A DNA stretch of 42,586 nt from Gemmatimonadaceae bacterium (GTDB lineage: Bacteria; Gemmatimonadota; Gemmatimonadetes; Gemmatimonadales; Gemmatimonadaceae), in NCBI GenBank assembly GCA_013816855.1, contig JACDDT010000015.1, forward strand, positions 1 through 42,586. Direction: 5' to 3'. Within the stretch, counting starts at the first letter, position 1, and every line of letters begins with the position of its first letter. Position numbers and translations under genes: made by a program. The notes below the pieces were generated by a model, which did no database searches, had not been told where the DNA came from, and was given only the letters and a program-made list of their open reading frames with translations. Shown here piece after piece: positions 35,648 through 42,586 of this stretch.

Positions 35648-36894
35648 TCGTGTCTGATCGCCTCGATGGGATACAGCCGTGACGCCTGAACCGAGGGGTA
35701 GACGGTCGCTATGGCGGCGATGGCTACGCTGGCGCCGACTATCCACAGCACGTCCGGCGCCTGCATAGAGATCGGTAGATGATCGATGAAATACACCTGT
35801 GGGTCGAGCGCGATGAACTTGTACTTTTCGAGGGCGAGCGCGGCGGCGAGCCCGGTAACCAGCCCTAGCAGCGTGCCCACGACACCGATCACGAATCCTT
35901 GGGCGAGGAAAATCCTTCTGATCGATTTTGCCGGCATCCCCATCGCTTTGAGAATCCCTATTTCGCGCGTTTTGTCCGCGACGACCATCGTGAGAGTGCT
36001 CACGATATTAAACGCCGCGACGAGAACGATGAGAAGGAGGATGACACCCATCCCGAGCTTCTCGAGCTTGAGCGCCTGAAAGAGCGAATGGTTTTGCTCC
36101 TGCCAATCCACCGTTCGGAACGGCCAGCCTAGCGCAGCGGTGAGATTCGTAGCGACTGACGTCGCCTGCCAGCGATCGGTCGTTTTCACCTCGATGCCGG
36201 TAACGCCGCTGCCGAGCCCCGCGAGCTCCTGCGCTTTGTCGAGTGCAATGAAAGCGTACGCGTTGTCGTACTCATACATCCCCGTAGAGACGATTCCGGT
36301 GACCTCGAACCTCACCACCTTCGGAATGAACCCTCCGGTGGACGCATTCATCTTTCCGCCGCCGGCAGAGAGAAGGTTCACCGTGTCGCCCGGCCATTTG
36401 TTGAAGCGCGCCGCGAGAAGCTTTCCCAGAACGATTCCACGATGCTCGCCGTCGGAGCTCGCGAAGCGGAAGTCGCCAGAGACCGCGTGCTGACGGATGG
36501 TGGTCACGTCAGGAACATCCCGCGCCTGCGGTAGAATGCCGGCCACGTATACGCCGCCCGCGTAGTCGTGACCCGCTGTCATGAGCGCTTCCGTGAGCAC
36601 GAACGGAGCGGCTTTTACGACTCCGCGCTGCGCGCGCACTTTCTTCAGCGTCTCCGGCCAGTCGCTGATCTTTAGATCTTCGCCGTAGCTAAGGACACGG
36701 ATGTCCGGGCTACCGACGAGAATCTTTTCACGCAGATCGTGCTGCAGTCCGTTCATGACGCCGATGATCACGATCAGTGCGCTCACGCCCACAAGCACTC
36801 CCCCGATGGCGATGAGACTGATCAGCGAGAGCAGCTTCGACCCGCGCCTGCTCCGCAAATAGCGCCAGGCGATTCCCAGCTCGAGACGGCTCAT
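35644..36894 (-). CDS. lolC: LolC/LolE-family lipoprotein-releasing permease
   Basis: 416 residues with the classic MacB/FtsX topology: one helix at about 22-48, a large periplasmic domain (about 50-275), then three helices near 278-300, 325-350 and 375-395. N-terminal LGIAWRYLRSRRGSKLLSLIS and the coupling segment DKTREIGILKAMG are typical of LolC/E. Only one permease gene is present, so the complex may be a homodimer (LolF-like organisation) or another copy is elsewhere. ATGA overlap with lysS and lolD. Confidence 0.92.
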   Translation of the reverse strand: MSRLELGIAWRYLRSRRGSKLLSLISLIAIGGVLVGVSALIVIIGVMNGLQHDLREKILVGSPDIRVLSYGEDLKISDWPETLKKVRAQRGVVKAAPFVLTEALMTAGHDYAGGVYVAGILPQARDVPDVTTIRQHAVSGDFRFASSDGEHRGIVLGKLLAARFNKWPGDTVNLLSAGGGKMNASTGGFIPKVVRFEVTGIVSTGMYEYDNAYAFIALDKAQELAGLGSGVTGIEVKTTDRWQATSVATNLTAALGWPFRTVDWQEQNHSLFQALKLEKLGMGVILLLIVLVAAFNIVSTLTMVVADKTREIGILKAMGMPAKSIRRIFLAQGFVIGVVGTLLGLVTGLAAALALEKYKFIALDPQVYFIDHLPISMQAPDVLWIVGASVAIAAIATVYPSVQASRLYPIEAIRHE

Positions 36895-38378
36895 TCGGGG
36901 CGCATCGTCGGAAACAAGATGACGTCGCGAATGTTCTGCGATCCCGTGAGATACATGAAAAGGCGGTCGATGCCGATGCCGACACCGCCCATGGGAGGCA
37001 TCCCGTACTCCATCGCGCGCAGATAGTCCTCGTCAACTCCGCTCGCCTCCTGGTCTCCGGCGGCCTTGAGCTTTGCCTGCGCTTCGAACCGTCTGCGCTG
37101 GTCGAGCGGATCGTTGAGCTCGCTGAACGCGTTCGCCATTTCTTTTCCGTTTGCGAAGAGCTCGAATCGCTCGGTGAGCTCCGGGTTGCCGCGCTTTGGT
37201 TTCGCCAATGGAGAAAGCTCCAGCGGATAATCCTTCACGAATGTCGGCTCGATCAGCTTCGACTCAACCAGCGCTTGAAAGATTTCGTCGAGCAGCTTGG
37301 GCCGGCTGAGCTCAGATGTCTTTTCTACTCCGACTTTATTGGCGAGCGCGACGAGATCCTTATGCGGGAGTGACATCACATCGGCGCCGGCGGCTGAGTT
37401 GAGCGCCGGAACCCACTCGACTCGCTTGAAAGGCGGCGTGAGCTCGGGAACTTGTGCCTCGAGACCGGTTGTGTTGCGCACCGCCGTCGCCGCGGCAGTG
37501 AGAAGCGCCTCCACCGTGTTCATCATCTCTTCGTAATCGGCGTACGCCTGATAGAACTCCAGCATCGTGAACTCGGGATTGTGCGTGCGATCGATTCCCT
37601 CATTCCGAAAGTCGTGTCCAATCTCATAGACCCGGTCGAATCCGCCGACAACGAGGCGCTTGAGATACAGCTCGTCCGCGATTCGCAGGAAGAGCGGCAT
37701 ATCGAGCGCATTATGCACGGTCGTGAATGGCTTTGCCGCTGCGCCGCCGTAAAGCGGCTGAAGCACCGGAGTTTCGACCTCCAGGAACTCCCGCGCGTCT
37801 AGAAAAGCGCGCATCGCCGTGATCATTCGCGAGCGCGCGAAGAACAACGCCCGCACCTCAGAATGCACGGCGAGGTCGGCGTATCGCTGCCGGTACCGCT
37901 GCTCCGGATCACTGAACCCGGAGTGCCGTACGATCTCGCCGTCGATCTCCTCCTCTTTCCCGAACGGTAACGGCCTAAGCGATTTTGCCAGGAGCTGGAC
38001 TTTCTCCGCTCGCACGGTGACTTCACCCGTGCGCGTACGGAAAAGAACTCCGTTCACGCCGATGATGTCACCCATGTCGAGATGCGAAAGCAGAGCGTAC
38101 AGGTTCTCGCCGATCTCATCCTTCTTGAAGTAAAGCTGCATGCGTCCGGTAGAGTCGCCGAGATGGGCGAACGTCGTCTTTCCGTGCGACCGCCACGCAA
38201 CGATGCGTCCTGCCATCGCGACCGCTTCCCCTTCCGCTGCTTCACCGATGGATGCCAGCGCTGCGGCGGCAGTGTGGGTGCGCGCGAAAGAGTACGCGAA
38301 TGGCTCATGCCCGTCCGCAATGAGCTGGGCGAGCTTGTCCCGGCGCGCCTGCAAAACAAAGTTCAGTTCTTCGGTCAC
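36891..38378 (-). CDS. lysS: Lysyl-tRNA synthetase, class II
   Basis: 495 residues. N-terminal OB-fold anticodon-binding domain (about 50-150, GRIVAWRSHGKTTFAHL), then a class II catalytic core with motif 2 around HDFRNEGIDRTHNPEFT and motif 3 GIGIDRLFMYLTGSQNIRD. GTG start overlaps the prfB stop (GTGA). prfB-lysS adjacency is seen in many bacteria, including E. coli. Confidence 0.97.
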   Translation of the reverse strand: MTEELNFVLQARRDKLAQLIADGHEPFAYSFARTHTAAAALASIGEAAEGEAVAMAGRIVAWRSHGKTTFAHLGDSTGRMQLYFKKDEIGENLYALLSHLDMGDIIGVNGVLFRTRTGEVTVRAEKVQLLAKSLRPLPFGKEEEIDGEIVRHSGFSDPEQRYRQRYADLAVHSEVRALFFARSRMITAMRAFLDAREFLEVETPVLQPLYGGAAAKPFTTVHNALDMPLFLRIADELYLKRLVVGGFDRVYEIGHDFRNEGIDRTHNPEFTMLEFYQAYADYEEMMNTVEALLTAAATAVRNTTGLEAQVPELTPPFKRVEWVPALNSAAGADVMSLPHKDLVALANKVGVEKTSELSRPKLLDEIFQALVESKLIEPTFVKDYPLELSPLAKPKRGNPELTERFELFANGKEMANAFSELNDPLDQRRRFEAQAKLKAAGDQEASGVDEDYLRAMEYGMPPMGGVGIGIDRLFMYLTGSQNIRDVILFPTMRPE

Positions 38379-39494
38379 GCCGCCGCCGTGGTTGACGAAG
38401 CTTCCTGTTTCAGATATGCCTCGATGAACGGATCGATCCCGCCGTCCATCACTTTCTGAACGTCCGGAATCTTGAGCTCCGTCCTATGGTCGTTCACCAT
38501 TGTATACGGCTGAAAGACGTAGCTTCGCGCCTGGCTTCCGAAGGTGACCGGCGCCTTCGTCGCGTCGAGCGCGGCCTTTTCAGCATTGCGGCGCTCGATC
38601 TCCGCCTGATAAAGCTTGTTCTTCAGCATCTTCATCGCCGTCGCCTTGTTCTTGAACTGAGAGCGCTCCGCCTGCGACGCGACGACTGTGTTAGTGGGAA
38701 TATGCGTGATGCGCACGGCTGAGCTCGTCTTGTTGACGTGCTGGCCGCCTGCGCCGGACGCGCGATACACATCGATGCGAAGGTCTTCTTCGTCAATTTC
38801 GATGTTGATCTCTTCGTTCACTACCGGATACACGAACACCGAGGCAAAGCTGGTGTGACGCCGGGCGTTCGAGTCGAACGGAGAGATTCGCACAAGACGG
38901 TGCACCCCCGTCTCGGCTCTCAAGAATCCGTAAGCGTATTGACCGCGGATCTCGAGCACTGCGCCCTTGATCCCCGCCTCTTCCCCTTCGCTCTCATCGA
39001 GCATCACCAATGTGAATCCTTTGCGCTCTGCCCAGCGGATGTACATGCGCATCAGCATCTGCGCCCAGTCCTGCGCCTCGGTGCCGCCCGCTCCCGCCGA
39101 AATTTCCAGCTGCGCGTCACGGAAATCGTCGCTGCCACGCATCAGCGATTTCAGCTCGAACGAGTCGAGCGCGGAGCCGAGCGACTCGATCTCGGTCTCC
39201 AGCTCCTTCGCCATCTCTGGCTCGGAGTCGTCGGCGAGGAGCACATCTAGCTCGGTCGCGCTCTTCAATCTCTCTGAGATTTCTTCGTGCGGCTCGATCC
39301 AGGTCTTGAGGGACTTCACATCCTGGAGCACCGACTGTGCTTTCTCCTGATCGTTCCAGAAGCTGCCGTCGGCCATACGAGCTTCGAGCGCGGTCAGCCT
39401 CTCGCGCTTGGCCTCGATGTCAAAGATACCTCCGCAACTCGGTCAGTCGCGTTTCGAGCTGCCTGAGACTTCGACCGCGTTCGCTGTCAGCCAT
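38375..39494 (-). CDS. prfB: Peptide chain release factor 2, with programmed +1 frameshift
   Basis: Terminates translation at UGA and UAA. It is encoded in two frames: 39494-39423 gives 24 residues and runs into a UGA at 39420-39422; slippage of one base resumes at 39421 and continues to 38375, total about 372 residues. The large part has the GGQ motif (ASGAGGQHVNK) and domain-1 helices. A single-frame reading from ATG 39376 would miss about 40 residues. The gene starts 15 bp after the zinc-ribbon gene. TACAAT lies five nt before the ATG. Confidence 0.96.
39419..39433 (-). promoter_or_regulatory. prfB autoregulatory frameshift site
   Basis: On the - strand GGAGG (39429-39433), then TAT, then the slippery CTT TGA C. 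This is the classical RF2 arrangement: an internal Shine-Dalgarno three nt before the slip codon and an in-frame UGA with following C. Low RF2 favours slippage, giving negative feedback. Confidence 0.95.
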
Positions 39495-39509
39495 TTCTTA
39501 TTGTATTGA

Positions 39510-40157
39510 TCAAAAGATTTTCTTGCCGCCGCCGAGGACTTCGTTGAGCGCTTCTTGAAAATAAGGGGTGCTCTCGGCCAACTGTTGCCCGACTTGGGCC
39601 GTGTACTCCTCGTAGCTCTTCCTGATTTCATCCTTGAACAGATCGCGGATGGTGCCGTCACGAAGGCCTTCGGCGTGTTTAGCCGGCTGATACGTGATGA
39701 TGTCCGATACCAGCGCGCGTGCCAATCTTTTTGCGCGGAGATTCGGATCCTTATTAAGAAAGGGATTGATCGGTCGCCGCGCTGGGGCTGGTGCACCCGC
39801 TGTCACGCCCTGCGGTGCGGGTCCCTTCACTTGCTCGGCGAGGGGCGGGCTGCTCATCGCTGACGGCGTGGCGGAAATCGGCGGCGGCGGAGTCGAGGCC
39901 GCCCAAGGTTTTGCGGCCATCGCCGAGAACTCTCCTGTGCGCGCCAGTGTGCGCGCAGAGTCCCCCGCCGGCTGGACAAGCTCGCGCGCAACCGAATTGG
40001 AATGCTGAGCCGAGCTCCCTGCACTCCCCGCCGCCGTTCCTGCCGGAACCGGGATGATTCCGCTGCAGACCGAGCAGCGCGCTCTCACTCCAGCGGTGGG
40101 AACCTTCGCCGGGTCCACACGAAACACAGACTTGCATTCAGGACACGTGACGTTCAC
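39510..40157 (-). CDS. MJ0042-type zinc-ribbon protein
   Basis: 215 residues. N-terminal zinc ribbon with Cys5/Cys8 and Cys28/Cys31 (TCPECKSVFRVDPAKVP and RARCSVCSGI), a Pro/Ala/Ser-rich disordered linker (about 40-130), and a helical C-terminal domain (about 135-205, RAKRLARALVSDIITYQPAKHAEGLRDG split over two helices). Function unknown. The C-terminal part looks conserved-type rather than random. ATGA overlap with the GGDEF gene suggests a shared pathway. Confidence 0.75.
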   Translation of the reverse strand: MNVTCPECKSVFRVDPAKVPTAGVRARCSVCSGIIPVPAGTAAGSAGSSAQHSNSVARELVQPAGDSARTLARTGEFSAMAAKPWAASTPPPPISATPSAMSSPPLAEQVKGPAPQGVTAGAPAPARRPINPFLNKDPNLRAKRLARALVSDIITYQPAKHAEGLRDGTIRDLFKDEIRKSYEEYTAQVGQQLAESTPYFQEALNEVLGGGKKIF

Positions 40158-41176
40158 TGGCTCTCCGTAAGAAGCGTCGCGCCAATTACCGGACGCTGTT
40201 CCGGCGGCGTAATGCGATCATCGTTCCGTCTATCCACTGTGTAAACCGAGCCGGGAAGGCTCTTCGCATACGTCTTCATTTCGGTTGCCAATTGGCTCAC
40301 TAGAGCCGCACTGGTCAAGTTGCGTTTGAGGTTCGTAACGACGCCGATCGAGAGCGTCATCAGCGGCACACGGTCGAGGTGGCCGCGGCGGTCTTTTCCG
40401 AAAAAGTACCCCGCTTTCCGGTCCTGCTCCGAATACTGGTAGGGAGCGAGAATATCGAACGTGGCGATAATCTCCCCGCATACCTCGGGAATCATGTTGT
40501 ACGGAATGATAAAAATAAAATCATCGCCCCCGATGTGGCCGATAAACCCGCGCTCACCACAGAGCCCCTTCACCACGTCGTGCAGCAGTTTCGCGAGAAT
40601 CCGGATGACGCGGTCGCCGTGATTGTAGCTGTAGCGATCGTTGAATTCCTTGAAGTGATCGAGATCGGCATAGCAAACAGCGAAAGCTTCACCCGTACCG
40701 AGACGTTTTCCAATCTCCAACTCGATTGCCGCTGCGCCGGCGAGGCGGGTAGATGGATGGACGGAAAGATCGCGCTCCGAGCGACGGATCATCGCATCCA
40801 GCCTCGGCACCACGCTCTCGTCCGGCGTCGACTTGGTGATCACCTCATCCGCGCCCGCGTCGAAGCCGGCTGCCATTGCGTCCGCGCCGTCGTCGGACAT
40901 GAACGCGCATGGTACAACAGCGGTATATGAGTCCGCCTTCAGCCGCTTGAGTGCGGACAGGCTCTCAGGTGCGGCTGTGCGGGCATCGAAGATTACGACA
41001 CCGGGCCGGGAGCGGAGCGCAAACGACATCAGCTCGCCTTCCGAGTTGATGGTTATCGAATCACCACCAAGGCGATCCAGCCACGCCGCAACCGACGCCG
41101 GAGGACGGCAGTCGTCGGGGGCGAAGCAGATCAGCGCAGGGCTGGAGAAAGTGTCAGATCGTTTGGGAAGCGCCAA
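40154..41176 (-). CDS. Receiver-GGDEF protein with variant GGDDF motif
   Basis: 340 residues. A receiver-like domain (about 12-130) with acceptor Asp64 (VVIFDARTA) and Lys115, then a GGDEF domain (about 145-315) with the metal-binding CYADLDHFKEFND and signature GGDDF (216-220). The fourth signature residue, normally Glu, is Asp, and no RxxD inhibitory site precedes it. It may be a weak diguanylate cyclase or a c-di-GMP/GTP-binding sensor. The start is TTG with a distant AGGA; no in-frame ATG is near. Confidence 0.8.
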   Translation of the reverse strand: MALPKRSDTFSSPALICFAPDDCRPPASVAAWLDRLGGDSITINSEGELMSFALRSRPGVVIFDARTAAPESLSALKRLKADSYTAVVPCAFMSDDGADAMAAGFDAGADEVITKSTPDESVVPRLDAMIRRSERDLSVHPSTRLAGAAAIELEIGKRLGTGEAFAVCYADLDHFKEFNDRYSYNHGDRVIRILAKLLHDVVKGLCGERGFIGHIGGDDFIFIIPYNMIPEVCGEIIATFDILAPYQYSEQDRKAGYFFGKDRRGHLDRVPLMTLSIGVVTNLKRNLTSAALVSQLATEMKTYAKSLPGSVYTVDRRNDDRITPPEQRPVIGATLLTESQ

Positions 41177-41188
41177 GCAAACCGTTTC

Positions 41189-42241
41189 CTAAAAAAAGAA
41201 AAACGCCACAGCCAGTACCGAGTAAGCCAACATCAGGAAAATTCCCTCAAGCCAATTCGACTCGCCATCCCTGATGACCGAATTCGCAACCGTCACGGCA
41301 AGACCGATGCTTGCCACCTCCATCGTCGAGAACGCGAGATCCATCGGCTGCCCGAATGCACGTCCCATCAGAACCAGTACGGGTGCGATGAGCAATGCGA
41401 CTTGTATGCTCGACCCCACCGCGATGTTAAGCGACAGATCCATCCTGTTTCGGAGAGCCATCAGGATCGCCGAGCTGTTTTCTGCGGCGTTTCCGATTAT
41501 CGGAACCAATATTAGCCCTACGAAAAACTCCGTTAACCCCAAGCTCACGACAGCGCGCTCAGTGACCGAGACCAAGACTTCCGCCATCACGGCCGTGCCA
41601 GCCGCTGCCATTAATAGTATGACGAGTGCCTTCTTTGACGACCATTTCGGGGTTACAGTCACCCTCGCGGCGTCATCAGGCGTGTCAAAGGCGCTGGAAT
41701 GCGTCCAGAACGTGTAAAAAAGCGAGGCGAGGTAGCCCGCTATGAGAAGGACCGCCACATAGAGCGACATCTGCACGGTCGCAACGCGCGCCTTGTCCGG
41801 GTGCAGACTATGGAAGAGCGTTGGCACAGCGAGGCCGAACACCGCGATGAGCAGCACAGTCGCGCTGAATCCGGCGAGATGCCGGCTAAAATGCTGCGTT
41901 TTGAACCGCGTACCTCCCGCGAACATCGCCACCCCGAGCACGAGCAACAGATTGCCGAGTATGGATCCGGTGATCGACGCTTTGACGAGTCCGATCAGTC
42001 CCGCGTGCAGCGCGATGCCGGCGATGATGAGCTCTGCCAGATTCCCCATCGACGCACTGAGCAAACCGCCGACTGTCGGCGACGTGTGCTCGGCTACGGC
42101 TTCCGTGGCAGCGCCGAGTAGCGCGGACAAAGGGATGATCGCCAGGGCGCTCAAGCCGAAGACTACGATCGGAGAGAGTCCGAGATATCGTCCGGCGATC
42201 GCGATAGGCGCCGCGATCAGAAGAAGATAGATGTATTTCAA
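41189..42241 (-). CDS. cax: Calcium/proton exchanger (CAX family)
   Basis: 350 residues, about 11 membrane helices. The two inverted alpha repeats of the CaCA superfamily are visible: GGLLSASMGNLAELII in the first half and PIIGNAAENSSAILMAL in the second. A short acidic-basic loop (about 185-205) separates the halves. It should expel Ca2+ in exchange for protons across the inner membrane. TTG start overlaps the stop of the upstream barrel gene (TTGA). Confidence 0.9.
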   Translation of the reverse strand: MKYIYLLLIAAPIAIAGRYLGLSPIVVFGLSALAIIPLSALLGAATEAVAEHTSPTVGGLLSASMGNLAELIIAGIALHAGLIGLVKASITGSILGNLLLVLGVAMFAGGTRFKTQHFSRHLAGFSATVLLIAVFGLAVPTLFHSLHPDKARVATVQMSLYVAVLLIAGYLASLFYTFWTHSSAFDTPDDAARVTVTPKWSSKKALVILLMAAAGTAVMAEVLVSVTERAVVSLGLTEFFVGLILVPIIGNAAENSSAILMALRNRMDLSLNIAVGSSIQVALLIAPVLVLMGRAFGQPMDLAFSTMEVASIGLAVTVANSVIRDGESNWLEGIFLMLAYSVLAVAFFFF

Positions 42242-42586
42242 AAGAGAAAGCGGAGTGAGAGGTATGTCGGTGGTTGGCCCGCGTCAGCCGAGAGTCCGCC
42301 GAAGGACCGCGCGATGTCGAACACCAAACGTCCGCTGTGAATTCCGAAGCCGAGCGCGGCGCCGGAGTCGTTGTTCTTGTTGTCGCCTACGTAGCCGGCG
42401 CGTAAGTGGATTTCGTCCTGGTAGACGATGTCCGTTCCGACGCGAAAGGCCGCGCCGGCTTCACCGCGGGTCGTGATGACGCTTGCCGCCGCGTTGACCT
42501 TCGTGTCTTTGAGAACTTTATCCAGTGCGGCAACGTGATAGAGCAGGCCTGCGTCGGTGCGCGTCGGCAGAGCGTCGCTCGCTCCC
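42238..42586 (-). CDS. PorV/PorQ-like outer-membrane protein, C-terminal part
   Basis: The right edge cuts this gene; about 115 C-terminal residues are visible, ending at the TGA at 42238-42240. The segment LPTRTDAGLLYHV, alternating strands such as EIHLRAGYVG and GAALGFGIHSG, and the aromatic C-terminus LSLRFLF suggest the end of an outer-membrane beta-barrel of the PorV/PorQ (UPF0164-like) type. It overlaps cax (TTGA). With only the C-terminus seen, the family call is moderate. Confidence 0.6.
   Translation of the reverse strand, partial: GASDALPTRTDAGLLYHVAALDKVLKDTKVNAAASVITTRGEAGAAFRVGTDIVYQDEIHLRAGYVGDNKNNDSGAALGFGIHSGRLVFDIARSFGGLSADAGQPPTYLSLRFLF

Noticed and set aside
39376-39376. 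prfB start at ATG 39376
   Set aside because: It would remove the conserved N-terminal helix; the frameshift site and upstream frame explain the gene fully.

Overview
The window looks like a piece of the main chromosome of a GC-rich (roughly 60 % by eye) Gram-negative-type bacterium. The diderm genes are a lipid A cluster, BamA/Skp, LolC/LolD and a PorV/PorQ-like barrel. They sit beside genes better known from Firmicutes or a few diderm phyla: mcsA-mcsB-clpC, bacillithiol BshC, and an LpxC-FabZ fusion. That mix best fits Gemmatimonadota or a close relative. This is inference from gene content; no rRNA or other taxonomic marker was available. I see no insertion sequence, CRISPR array, phage or toxin-antitoxin module.

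Layout. Positions 3-3914 carry three genes on the + strand: a YfhO-type membrane protein, a Dpm1-like glycosyltransferase and dapF. Positions 3915-4357 are non-coding. From 4358 to the right edge every protein gene, and the single tRNA, lies on the - strand. Both arms therefore transcribe towards the 440-bp gap. That gap holds a 28-bp XerC/XerD recombination (dif) site at 4060-4087, a second partial dif-like repeat 70 bp further on, a DnaA-box pair and a terminator. Convergent polarity, a dif site and six of six FtsK KOPS-like octamers pointing at it all suggest that this is the replication terminus of the chromosome.

The minus-strand arm, read in transcription order from the right edge, has these blocks. 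(1) PorV/PorQ-like barrel end, Ca2+/H+ antiporter, receiver-GGDEF protein, zinc-ribbon protein, prfB (with its +1 frameshift), lysS, lolC, lolD, mcsA, mcsB, clpC and a terminator: signalling, translation, lipoprotein export and protein quality control. (2) bamA, skp, lpxD, lpxC-fabZ, lpxA, a Gfo/Idh oxidoreductase, lpxB, a DUF374 acyltransferase and lpxK: outer-membrane and lipid A assembly. (3) gdh, rlmH, a methyltransferase, bshC and murJ. (4) uvrC. (5) A radical-SAM DUF512 protein, der, plsY, gpsA, a MerR regulator, a GT2 enzyme, surE, pcm, an unknown protein and acyP. (6) tRNA-Arg(CCT), a small lipoprotein, a TPR membrane protein and a terminator.

Most neighbours overlap by stop/start motifs (ATGA, GTGA, TTGA, TGATG), so translational coupling is the rule and visible Shine-Dalgarno sequences are rare. 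Where a gap does occur (uvrC, bamA, prfB), a -10-like hexamer ends 5-6 nt before the start codon, which suggests leaderless mRNAs.
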